Assembly (NCBI RefSeq): GCF_964063325.1
Contig: NZ_OZ061315.1
Span: forward strand, 3,720,001 to 3,784,000
Direction of reading: 5' to 3'
DNA: 64,000 nt
Origin: Hafnia alvei
GTDB taxonomy: Bacteria > Pseudomonadota > Gammaproteobacteria > Enterobacterales > Enterobacteriaceae
Position 1 is the first letter of the stretch. The number at the start of each line of letters is the position of its first letter. Both the position numbers and the translations under genes were made by a program. Shown one piece after another: positions 7,586-14,907 of the stretch. The notes under the pieces were generated by a model, which worked only from the letters and a program-made list of their open reading frames with translations, searched no databases and had not been told where the DNA came from.

Positions 7586-7790
7586 CGAATCTCCTAAATA
7601 ATTCGGGCTACAAAAAGGCGGCAAACACGTGACAAATTCGTCAGGAACGAATTTGACCAGCCAGAGGCTGGCCTCCGGTGAGAGGCGGGATGCCTCTCAT
7701 TCATCCCTAGGAGCTTACGCAAGTAAGTGACTGGGGTGAACGTGTGTAGCCAACGCATTTGTAGCTTGAAGTATGACGGAGATTTATCCT
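7586..7790. repeat. ERIC repeat with a three-hairpin insert
   Basis: The ERIC core GAGCTTACGCAAGTAAGTGA followed by CTGGGGTGAACG spans 7711-7742. The flanks AAATAATTCGGGCT (7599-7612) and CCAACGCATTTGTAGC (7749 on) are the usual ends. About 67 bp are inserted between the left flank and the core. The insert folds as three adjacent hairpins: 7633-7655 (loop CAGGA), 7657-7671 (loop AGA) and 7679-7699 (loop GGGAT). ERIC elements are non-coding, non-autonomous and often transcribed with neighbouring mRNA. Confidence 0.85.
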
Positions 7791-7799
7791 CAACGTAAT

Positions 7800-7913
7800 T
7801 GGAACCGTATCAAGGCAGCAAGCGAGCGCATCCCGATGAGCTTACATCAGTAAGTGATTCGGGTAAGCAAGCGCAGCTAACGCCGAGACGGTTTCAAGTA
7901 CGAAGAGGATTTA
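7800..7913. repeat. Second, diverged ERIC repeat abutting the tilS stop codon
   Basis: GGCAGCAAGCGAGCGCATCC, GAGCTTACATCAGTAAGTGA and TTCGGGTAAGCAAGCGCAGC follow the ERIC consensus order with substitutions. Its last bases (GGATTTA) run into the tilS stop codon (TTA on this strand, 7911-7913). Confidence 0.75.
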
Positions 7914-9230
7914 CATCCAGTCTTTGGTCCAGTGTATATTCCACACCGGCCGATCCGCCATCCCCTGCCCATCTTGGGTAATGAAAACGCCGAGTGCTGC
8001 GATTAGCGTTTCACCATAGTAGAGCATAGGCGTTCGTTCACGCTCCCATGGCGGAATGTTATGTTCCTGCCAGATTTTTTTTATCGGGCGTGAATGGCGA
8101 CGTCCGACGATGCGTAGTGTGCCATGAGCAGCAAAGCGGATTGAGACGGCCTCATCCGTTCTTGGAGCACGCACACATATTCCGCGCTCACCGAGCTGTA
8201 GTTCCCCTAGACCATCTGGCAGCGACAGCGTCTCTCGCGGGTCCCACGCGATGACTTCTGTTTTGAGCGAACGCAGCGGAGGCAACAGGTAAAGATGCTG
8301 GCGATAACGGCGAACCTGATTTTTACCGAGTTGAAGCTGCGGCTCCGCGTCTTCGCGTGCGGTTGCTACTTCGTGCCAGAGGCGTTGCAGCTGTTCACGA
8401 GTCGGCATCATTACGCCAAAACAGGCAATCCAGCGGCGCAATAGCGCATAGCGCTTGGCCTCAGACATCGGCAACAGGCCTTCGATATTCAGCGAGTCAT
8501 CTTCGCTCATCAGAGACTGTAGCGAGTCTAACAAGAGCTCATCGAGCAGCTGTTCTTGCTCGGCACACAGGCTGGCGCTGCGGGCAACGGCTTCAGGAAA
8601 GTGTGGCCAGCGGTTGCGTAGATTTGGGATCACGCGCAGGCGAAGAAAGTTGCGATCGAAGCGATCGTCTTGATTGCTGTCGTCTTCGACCCATTTGAGA
8701 TCGTAGCTGGCAGCGTATTCTTCTAGCTGGGCACGACTGATATCGAGCAGCGGACGCATCTGTTCGGTGCTGAAAAACGGCATGTGGCTGGCCATGGCGG
8801 AAAGCCCGGTTGGCCCACTTCCGCGTTTAAGCGCCAATAAAAAGGTTTCACACTGATCGTCAAGATGCTGCGCGGTCAGCAGGGTTTCGTGATTGCCGAT
8901 AAGTCCAGCTATCGCGTGATAGCGTGCATCACGCGCGGCGGCTTCAACGCCGCTGCGCTGGGCATCCACTTTAACCCGCAGAACATGCAACGGTACCTGC
9001 CATTGCTGGCACACTGACCTGCAGTGATCGACCCATAAATCAGCATAGCGGCTGAGCCCATGGTGGACATGAGCAGCCCGTAGCTGTAGATGAGGGAAGT
9101 TCTGCATACGTAACTGAACGAGCGTATGCAGTAAAACGGTGGAATCAAGCCCACCGCTGAAAGCAACCATCAGATGCGAACGCCCCTGAAGTTTGCTGGC
9201 AATTCGCATCTGGATTTCTGAGCTATTCAT
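7911..9230 (-). CDS. tilS: tRNA(Ile)-lysidine synthase
   Basis: TilS attaches lysine to C34 of tRNA-Ile(CAU), changing its codon specificity from AUG to AUA; it is essential. The ATP-pyrophosphatase P-loop SGGLDST is at residues 25-31. AAHVHHGLS, TAQHLDDQCETFLLALKRGSG and DESNQDD-like motifs follow. The C-terminal TilS substrate-binding domain contains IVGRRHSRPIKKIWQEHNIPPWERERTPMLY-like conserved spacing. Length is 439 residues (E. coli 432). The stop codon coincides with the end of an ERIC repeat. Synteny with rof-yaeP-yaeQ-arfB-nlpE matches E. coli. Confidence 0.96.
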   Translation of the reverse strand: MNSSEIQMRIASKLQGRSHLMVAFSGGLDSTVLLHTLVQLRMQNFPHLQLRAAHVHHGLSRYADLWVDHCRSVCQQWQVPLHVLRVKVDAQRSGVEAAARDARYHAIAGLIGNHETLLTAQHLDDQCETFLLALKRGSGPTGLSAMASHMPFFSTEQMRPLLDISRAQLEEYAASYDLKWVEDDSNQDDRFDRNFLRLRVIPNLRNRWPHFPEAVARSASLCAEQEQLLDELLLDSLQSLMSEDDSLNIEGLLPMSEAKRYALLRRWIACFGVMMPTREQLQRLWHEVATAREDAEPQLQLGKNQVRRYRQHLYLLPPLRSLKTEVIAWDPRETLSLPDGLGELQLGERGICVRAPRTDEAVSIRFAAHGTLRIVGRRHSRPIKKIWQEHNIPPWERERTPMLYYGETLIAALGVFITQDGQGMADRPVWNIHWTKDWM

Positions 9231-9308
9231 GACACTTTACGGCGCGGTCACCGCCCTGAAAGATTGAATATCAGAACGTTAACCATCCGTTCTGTCGGAA
9301 GCAAGCCC

Positions 9309-10793
9309 TTATTCGCACGACTCGGCGGTAACTGCGTTGCGGCGTACCATAAACATATGACACAGCCAGATCACCGCAACCAGTCCAACGCAGCCAAGCG
9401 CGCCCCATGCGATATCGCTAAACACGCTGATATACGCCATCACGGAGTGTGCCGTCGCTTCCCCGCCTTGTTCAAATGAAACTTCGGCGGTTTGATTAGC
9501 GATAATACCCGCAAGATAATTGGCTATCGATCCAGTCGCCAACATGTAGATCCCGGTAAGGACGCCCGTCACTCCCGGGATTTTCAGCCGAGTGATCTGT
9601 GCCATCGCCACTGGATCGATAAAGAGTTCTGCGCATCCCATCACCGCTAGACCTAAAACGGTTAATGCCATTGAACCTTGGCCATGAACCGCCGCCCAGC
9701 GAGCGTTGAAGGTAAGAATGCCGAAGCCCGCGCTGATCAGCACCAGTCCAAGGGCAAACTTGCCCCAAATGCGCAATATACGGTTGCCGTTGCTATTTTC
9801 GCGAACCAGCCAAGCCAGAACAACACCGCTTAGCATGACGGCAAAACCGTTAACCGATTGGAACACCGCCGTAGGAATGGTGAAAGAGAACCATTGGCGA
9901 TTCACAAAGCGGTCGATGAACAAGCTGATTGAGCTGCCGCCCTGTTGGGCAAACGCCCAGAACAGCGTACCGAGCAGCATTAAAATCACAATTTGCAGCA
10001 GGCCTTTACGCTGATCTGGCTCTGCTCGACGATAAATGCTCACCATAATAATAATGGCCGCAGCGCACACCAGCGCCAACGCGTAGCTTGACCAGTCGCG
10101 CCAGAAAAGAACCGCGACAAAGAGTGGAGAAAGAACCACCGCCGCCAGCAACCATCCCCAGTTAGGAATGCGCAGCGTTTTATTTTTCATACCCTGATGG
10201 TTCACACCAACGGTATGGCGGAAATGTTTGTGTCCGCATAAGAAGATAATCAAACCGGCAAACATGCCGATTCCGGCTAATGCGAAGCCGACGTGCCAGC
10301 CATACTGTTCTGCAGCAAGGCCGCAGGCAATGGGGGCAACGATCGAACCAATGTTTCCAGCGGCATACAGCAAGGAGAAACCGCCGTCACGGCGCGGATC
10401 TTCAGGAGCATAAAGCTCGCCCAGCAGGCAGCTGATATTGGATTTGAACAGCCCGTAACCACACACGATGATGGCTAAGGCTAAATAGAGAGATGAAGGT
10501 GAAACCGCACTAACGCCCAGAACCACATGGCCTAACGTCATCAGAATGGCTCCGGCTATCACCGCCATTCGATTACCCAGCAGCTTATCTGCAAGGATCC
10601 CACCGATAATTGGGGTAACGTAAACCAATGAAGCGTAAGCACTATATAGACTGAAAGCGTGGGTGTCGTTATACCCAAGCTGATGGGTGAGATAAAGGAT
10701 CAGTAACGCACGCATGCCGTAAAAGCTGAAATATTCCCAGATTTGCAATGCTACGACATAGTAGATAGCGCGCGGTTGTGAGGGTGTTTTCAT
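9309..10793 (-). CDS. dtpC: Proton-dependent di/tripeptide transporter DtpC
   Basis: A POT/PTR-family inner-membrane symporter of 494 residues with about 14 hydrophobic segments. The N-terminus MKTPSQPRAIYYVVALQIW and FSFYGMRALLILYLTHQLG match E. coli DtpC (YjdL) closely; the usual POT ExxER motif is replaced by EYFSF, as in DtpC. I selected ATG 10793, 6 nt after GGGAG; an ATG at 10805 has no ribosome site. It lies directly downstream of cadA, as in the E. coli cadCBA-dtpC locus, where the DtpC family is known to import lysine-containing dipeptides. Transcription probably comes partly from read-through of the cadA terminator. Confidence 0.92.
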   Translation of the reverse strand: MKTPSQPRAIYYVVALQIWEYFSFYGMRALLILYLTHQLGYNDTHAFSLYSAYASLVYVTPIIGGILADKLLGNRMAVIAGAILMTLGHVVLGVSAVSPSSLYLALAIIVCGYGLFKSNISCLLGELYAPEDPRRDGGFSLLYAAGNIGSIVAPIACGLAAEQYGWHVGFALAGIGMFAGLIIFLCGHKHFRHTVGVNHQGMKNKTLRIPNWGWLLAAVVLSPLFVAVLFWRDWSSYALALVCAAAIIIMVSIYRRAEPDQRKGLLQIVILMLLGTLFWAFAQQGGSSISLFIDRFVNRQWFSFTIPTAVFQSVNGFAVMLSGVVLAWLVRENSNGNRILRIWGKFALGLVLISAGFGILTFNARWAAVHGQGSMALTVLGLAVMGCAELFIDPVAMAQITRLKIPGVTGVLTGIYMLATGSIANYLAGIIANQTAEVSFEQGGEATAHSVMAYISVFSDIAWGALGCVGLVAVIWLCHMFMVRRNAVTAESCE

Positions 10794-10820
10794 GTCATCT
10801 CCCATTTAAGGGGGTTGCAT

Positions 10821-10857
10821 AATAAAAGGGGGCGCCCTTTAGCAGGACGCCCCCTCA
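10821..10857 (-). terminator. Terminator or attenuator between cadA and dtpC
   Basis: Reading the minus strand, GGGGGCG pairs with CGCCCCC across a 13-nt loop and is followed by TTTTATTAT. It lies in the cadA-dtpC gap, so it would limit but need not abolish dtpC expression. Confidence 0.75.
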
Positions 10858-10866
10858 GTCAGTCAA

Positions 10867-13008
10867 TTACTTCTGTTCTTTGATAACTTTAACAGTGTAG
10901 CGACCGTCAGCCTGACGATATGCACCGTGGATATCAGTTTCAAAGCCTGGGTAATGTGCACCGATTTCGCACAGCATCTGCAAGAATTCCAGAACTGGAC
11001 GGCTTTCTTCGGTCAACATTTCACCTGGCATTACCAAAGGAACTCCTGGAGGATATGGCAGGATCATGTTGGCATTAACTTTGCCGATCATCTCTTCCAG
11101 ATAAACTTCTTCAGTCTGGCCACGCAGTTCTTTTTGGAACGCTGCATGTGGGTTCATAACCATGGTTGGCAGCACTTCAAATGCACGGTACATCAGGTCC
11201 GGCAGGTTGTGGTGTTGGATCAGCGCATGGATGCCCTGTGCCAAGTCCTGAATACGCATGTTTTCATAGAACTCTGGATCTTCACGATACAGTGAAGGCA
11301 GCATGTTCTTAACGCGCAGGTTCAAGTCGTATGAACGTTTGAACTCGGTCAGCGCACGCAGCAGGCTTAGTGCCTTAGTTTTGTCGATACCGATGCTGAA
11401 CAGGAACAGCAGGTTGTATGGACCTGTTTTCTCAACGATGATGCCGTGTTCGTCTAAGTATTTAGAAACGATAGACGCTGGGATACCGGTATCAGCCATT
11501 GAGCCATCTTTCTGCATCCCTGGAGTCAACAGAGTGACTTTGATTGGGTCCAGATACATGTGGTCGTTGTCGATATCTTTAAAGCCATGCCAGCTGTCTT
11601 TGGAATCCAAAGGCCAGCATTTCGCTTCGTCGATACCTTCTGGCTGCCATACGTCGAAGAACCAGCCTTCAGACTCGGAGTTCAAACGTTTGATTTCTTT
11701 ACGGAAACGAATCGCGCGTTCGATAGAACCGTTGATCAGGCGTTTACCGGCGTTACCTTTCATCATTGCAGCAGCGGTTTCGGTAGAAGCCACGATGCCG
11801 TAGTGAGGAGAAGTAGAGGTGTGCATCATGTAGGCTTCGTTGAAGGTTTCTTCGTTGATATCACCTTTAACGTGAATCATTGAAGCCTGAGAGAATGCTG
11901 CCAGCAGTTTGTGAGTAGACTGAGTTTCATAAATAACTTTGCCTTCTACACGGCCACCGCTCATACCACACAGGCCTTTGTAGATAGGGCTGAAGTTGGT
12001 GTAAGGAACCCATGCTGAGTCAAAGTGGATGGATTTAACGTCCAGCGCTTCTTTGATGTAGTCAGTGTTATACAGCAGACCGTCGTAGGTAGAGTTGGTC
12101 ACTACGGCGTGAACTGGCCAGGTTGCATTTGGAGTCTGTGCAACGCGTTCAGCGATGATGTCGTGCTGGAATTCACTCTTAGGAATACCACCCAAGATGC
12201 CGTAAGCGTTACGGGTTGGACGGAAGTAGATAGGAGTGATGTCGCTCATCATCATCAGGTGAGTCAGAGACTTATGGCAGTTACGGTCAATCAGAACGGT
12301 GCTGCCAGCAGGTGCTGAGTACATACCAACGATTTTGTTCGCGGTAGAAGTACCGTTAGTCACCATGTAGCTGCGTTCTGCGTTGAAAGTACGCGCAATG
12401 TATTCTTCAGCTTCTTTGTGTGGACCTGAGTGGTCAAGCAGAGAACCCAGTTCACCCACAGAGATGGAGATATCAGATTTCATCGCGTTAGCGCCGAAGA
12501 AATCATAGAAGATGCTGCCCACTGGGGATTTCTGGAACGCAGTACCGCCCATGTGACCCGGAGTACAGAAGGTGTATTTGCCTTCTTTAACGTAGTTGAA
12601 CAGTGCTTTGGTCAACGGAGGCAGAATTTCGTCGATGTATGCGTCAGTGCTCTGACGGATTTTCTGTGCGATATCCTGAGCTGCGCCCAGTGCGTATTCG
12701 AAGAACTCAACGTTCAGACGCAGATCGTTAAGGCTAACATCCAGAGTAGAGTGGGTGTTGGCAAAAGCATAGACAGGCAGATGTTCGTTCATCGCGCTGA
12801 TTTCTTCGCACAGATCGAGATTATAAGTATCCCAGTCGAAGATAACGCCGCACAGACGTGCGTTGTTGTCGATGAGTTTCAGCAGGTCTTCACGGTCGTT
12901 TGGGTAAACAATCTGAAAATCGAGTGCTTCCAGTGCCTTGTGCAGTTCACGGATAGGCTCTTCTTTGAAGTAAACGCCCATGTGATTCAAGATGGCAATA
13001 ATATTCAT
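10867..13008 (-). CDS. cadA: Inducible lysine decarboxylase
   Basis: CadA converts lysine to cadaverine and CO2, consuming a proton; it works in acid resistance with the CadB antiporter. The 713 residues align without gaps with E. coli CadA over the first 367. The wing domain (1 to about 129), linker and PLP fold are visible, with GTSTANK and the PLP-binding Lys in STHKLLAAFSQ at residue 367. The sequence resembles CadA more than the constitutive LdcC. Start ATG 13008 (MNIIAILNHMGVYF) is standard. It follows cadB with a 150-bp gap and precedes dtpC, so cadBA-dtpC is the likely unit, controlled by CadC. Confidence 0.96.
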   Translation of the reverse strand: MNIIAILNHMGVYFKEEPIRELHKALEALDFQIVYPNDREDLLKLIDNNARLCGVIFDWDTYNLDLCEEISAMNEHLPVYAFANTHSTLDVSLNDLRLNVEFFEYALGAAQDIAQKIRQSTDAYIDEILPPLTKALFNYVKEGKYTFCTPGHMGGTAFQKSPVGSIFYDFFGANAMKSDISISVGELGSLLDHSGPHKEAEEYIARTFNAERSYMVTNGTSTANKIVGMYSAPAGSTVLIDRNCHKSLTHLMMMSDITPIYFRPTRNAYGILGGIPKSEFQHDIIAERVAQTPNATWPVHAVVTNSTYDGLLYNTDYIKEALDVKSIHFDSAWVPYTNFSPIYKGLCGMSGGRVEGKVIYETQSTHKLLAAFSQASMIHVKGDINEETFNEAYMMHTSTSPHYGIVASTETAAAMMKGNAGKRLINGSIERAIRFRKEIKRLNSESEGWFFDVWQPEGIDEAKCWPLDSKDSWHGFKDIDNDHMYLDPIKVTLLTPGMQKDGSMADTGIPASIVSKYLDEHGIIVEKTGPYNLLFLFSIGIDKTKALSLLRALTEFKRSYDLNLRVKNMLPSLYREDPEFYENMRIQDLAQGIHALIQHHNLPDLMYRAFEVLPTMVMNPHAAFQKELRGQTEEVYLEEMIGKVNANMILPYPPGVPLVMPGEMLTEESRPVLEFLQMLCEIGAHYPGFETDIHGAYRQADGRYTVKVIKEQK

Positions 13009-13030
13009 ACTCTAATTCTCCAGGCAAAAA

Positions 13031-13080
13031 GCTGGCCCCTCTCTACTTTTCAGTAGAAGTACTTCAAACAGAGAGAGGCT
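13031..13080 (-). other. Intercistronic hairpin in the cadB-cadA gap
   Basis: GGCCCCTCTCT (from 13033) and AGAGAGAGGC (to about 13077) pair with one mismatch, with a smaller CTACTTTTCAGTAG-type fold inside. It sits just upstream of the cadA ribosome site and may stabilise or set the level of cadA mRNA. Seen as a pairing only. Confidence 0.4.
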
Positions 13081-13136
13081 GGATAAATTAATGGTCTTGC
13101 TGTGTGTAATCGAGAGGATTACTCAATTCGTTGTGT

Positions 13137-13155
13137 ACTTGGCGGTTAGCCAAGT
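13137..13155 (-). other. Short hairpin right after cadB
   Basis: ACTTGGC (13137-13143) pairs with GCCAAGT (13149-13155) around a 5-nt loop, immediately after the cadB stop. No T-run follows on the minus strand, so it is more likely an mRNA processing or stability element than a terminator. Confidence 0.4.
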
Positions 13156-13158
13156 CAC

Positions 13159-14481
13159 TTATGCGTTGCTGTCTGCGCTAGCTTGTGGTTTGCGTGAGTT
13201 CATTTTACGTGCATAGAACATCAGGATAACCAGGCTCACGATGAAGGTACCGGACAGTTCGAATGAACCCGCACCCATCAGAGCGATAAAGCAGAAGCAA
13301 CAACCCAGAACCGATGCAACCAGGCTCAGCAGGTTTTTCACGTTAACGCCTTCGAAACGAATCAGGTCGATACATGAGTAGAAGTAAGGCAGCATAGTCA
13401 GCAGAACCGCGATACCAGTCAGTTCACCGAACAGGTCAGATGCTTTACCGCCGCTCGCGCTCATTACAGTGATCAGAATCATCAGTACGGTCATTTTCAC
13501 TGCGGCTAACAGCAGGCCTTTCTTAGGAATGCCGTTTTTGTCCAGCTCGCCGTACACTTTAGGGAAGTTACCGTCTTTAGCAGCACGCACACCGGCTTGA
13601 CCCACCAGCATCATCCAAGAACCTAAAGAGGTTAAACATGCAAATGCGGTGAAAGCAGAGACCACTGGAGCAGCCCAACCGCCAACCATCGTTGAAGCGC
13701 TCAGTGCGAACGGTGCACCAGAAGCAGCCATTTGGCTTGCTGGGTAAATACCCGCGATAACCTGAGTTGCTGCGATATAAACGATACCTGCCAGAGCAGT
13801 ACCTAACATGGTTGCCAGTGGAACGGTACGAGATGGGTTTTTCACCATACCAGTACTTACCGCTGCAGATTCAACACCAACGAACGCCCACAGGCACAGC
13901 AGGATACTTTTGATAACCGCGTGGCTATCAGTACCGCCAGAAGTGTTCCAGTTAGCGTGATAAGTAGCAGGGTCAAACCAAGCCCAACCAGCGATAGCGG
14001 TACCGATAACTGGAATTAACACCAGAACCAGACCGATAGTGGTTAAACGGCTTACCCAAGTACCACCCAGCATATTCACAAAGGTGAAGATCCATACAAT
14101 GGCGATACATGCTGCGCCAGCTGCAATTGGACTATTCAATACTGGGAAGAAAGTAGATAGATAAGAAACTGCGGTAATACCGATTGCTAAATTACCAATC
14201 CAGTTTGCATGGTAATAAAGAACACCGGTTTGGAAACCGAATGCCGGACCAATTTCACCAGCATAAGCAATAGGGCCACCTTCCTGAGGATTCTTAGTAG
14301 CCAAACGTGCATATACATACGCTAGAGACATTGCACCGATTAATGAAATGATCCAACCAAATATTGCGATGGAACCGAGACTCGCCAGGTTCGCAGGTAA
14401 TAGTGCAATACCGCTCCCCATCATATTACCAGCTACTACGCCGGTGCAGGCAATTAGCCCGATTTTCTTGCTTGATGACAT
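13159..14481 (-). CDS. cadB: Lysine/cadaverine antiporter
   Basis: CadB is an APC-superfamily inner-membrane antiporter that swaps external lysine for internal cadaverine. The 440-residue product has about 12 hydrophobic segments. Family-typical blocks include GVVAGNMMGSGIALLPANLA near the N-terminus, EGGPIAYAGEIGPAFGFQ and LCLWAFVGVESAAVS. I selected ATG 14481 (MSSSKKIGL) because CAGGAG is 9 nt upstream and the N-terminus equals that of E. coli CadB; an upstream in-frame start at 14523 lacks support. It is the first gene of the cadBA operon and is preceded by a 370-bp AT-rich regulatory region. Confidence 0.95.
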   Translation of the reverse strand: MSSSKKIGLIACTGVVAGNMMGSGIALLPANLASLGSIAIFGWIISLIGAMSLAYVYARLATKNPQEGGPIAYAGEIGPAFGFQTGVLYYHANWIGNLAIGITAVSYLSTFFPVLNSPIAAGAACIAIVWIFTFVNMLGGTWVSRLTTIGLVLVLIPVIGTAIAGWAWFDPATYHANWNTSGGTDSHAVIKSILLCLWAFVGVESAAVSTGMVKNPSRTVPLATMLGTALAGIVYIAATQVIAGIYPASQMAASGAPFALSASTMVGGWAAPVVSAFTAFACLTSLGSWMMLVGQAGVRAAKDGNFPKVYGELDKNGIPKKGLLLAAVKMTVLMILITVMSASGGKASDLFGELTGIAVLLTMLPYFYSCIDLIRFEGVNVKNLLSLVASVLGCCFCFIALMGAGSFELSGTFIVSLVILMFYARKMNSRKPQASADSNA

Positions 14482-14853
14482 GGTCAGTTGCTCCTGATTA
14501 ATTTTCAGAAAAGTCGTATTCACTCATTACCGCAGTTAGGTGTTCGACTTGATGGGATGCATGTTACTGACCGGCAAAATAAAAGTCCTAAAGGTAAAGT
14601 TAAATTATCAGCGTGTCCCAAGAAATGACATCTTGATATTTTTATTCACATGATAAAAAAACATCAAGAAACGCAAAATTAAACCAGTAAAAACAGCATG
14701 TTGACATAAAAATTACCCGTGTCTTTTCAAGATAAAAAACTGCATTGCGAAACAAAATTAACACATAATAAGACACAAAAAAACAACACATTTAATGCAT
14801 ATATTTTTCATTGTCAGTAAGGAATTCGAGGAAGGTTTATAATTCTTTGGGGG
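14482..14853 (-). promoter_or_regulatory. cadBA control region
   Basis: About 370 bp between cadC and cadB without a gene. It is clearly AT-rich (many A and T runs, 14560-14830), as expected for the region where the membrane-bound activator CadC and the silencer H-NS act in E. coli. I cannot place the CadC sites or the promoter by eye with confidence. Confidence 0.55.
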
Positions 14854-14888
14854 TAAAAAAAGCCTGCTCCTTTATAAGGGAACAGGCC
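14854..14888 (-). terminator. Rho-independent terminator of cadC
   Basis: On the minus strand GCCTGTTCC pairs with GGAGCAGGC (14887-14879 with 14870-14862, one G-T pair), followed by a run of eight T. It separates cadC from the cadBA promoter region. Confidence 0.9.
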
Positions 14889-14907
14889 AGATTAAATATC
14901 ATACAAA

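Noticed and set aside
12430..13056. 208-aa plus-strand frame opposite cadA
   Set aside because: Antisense shadow of a highly conserved gene with strong codon bias; no family similarity or ribosome site.
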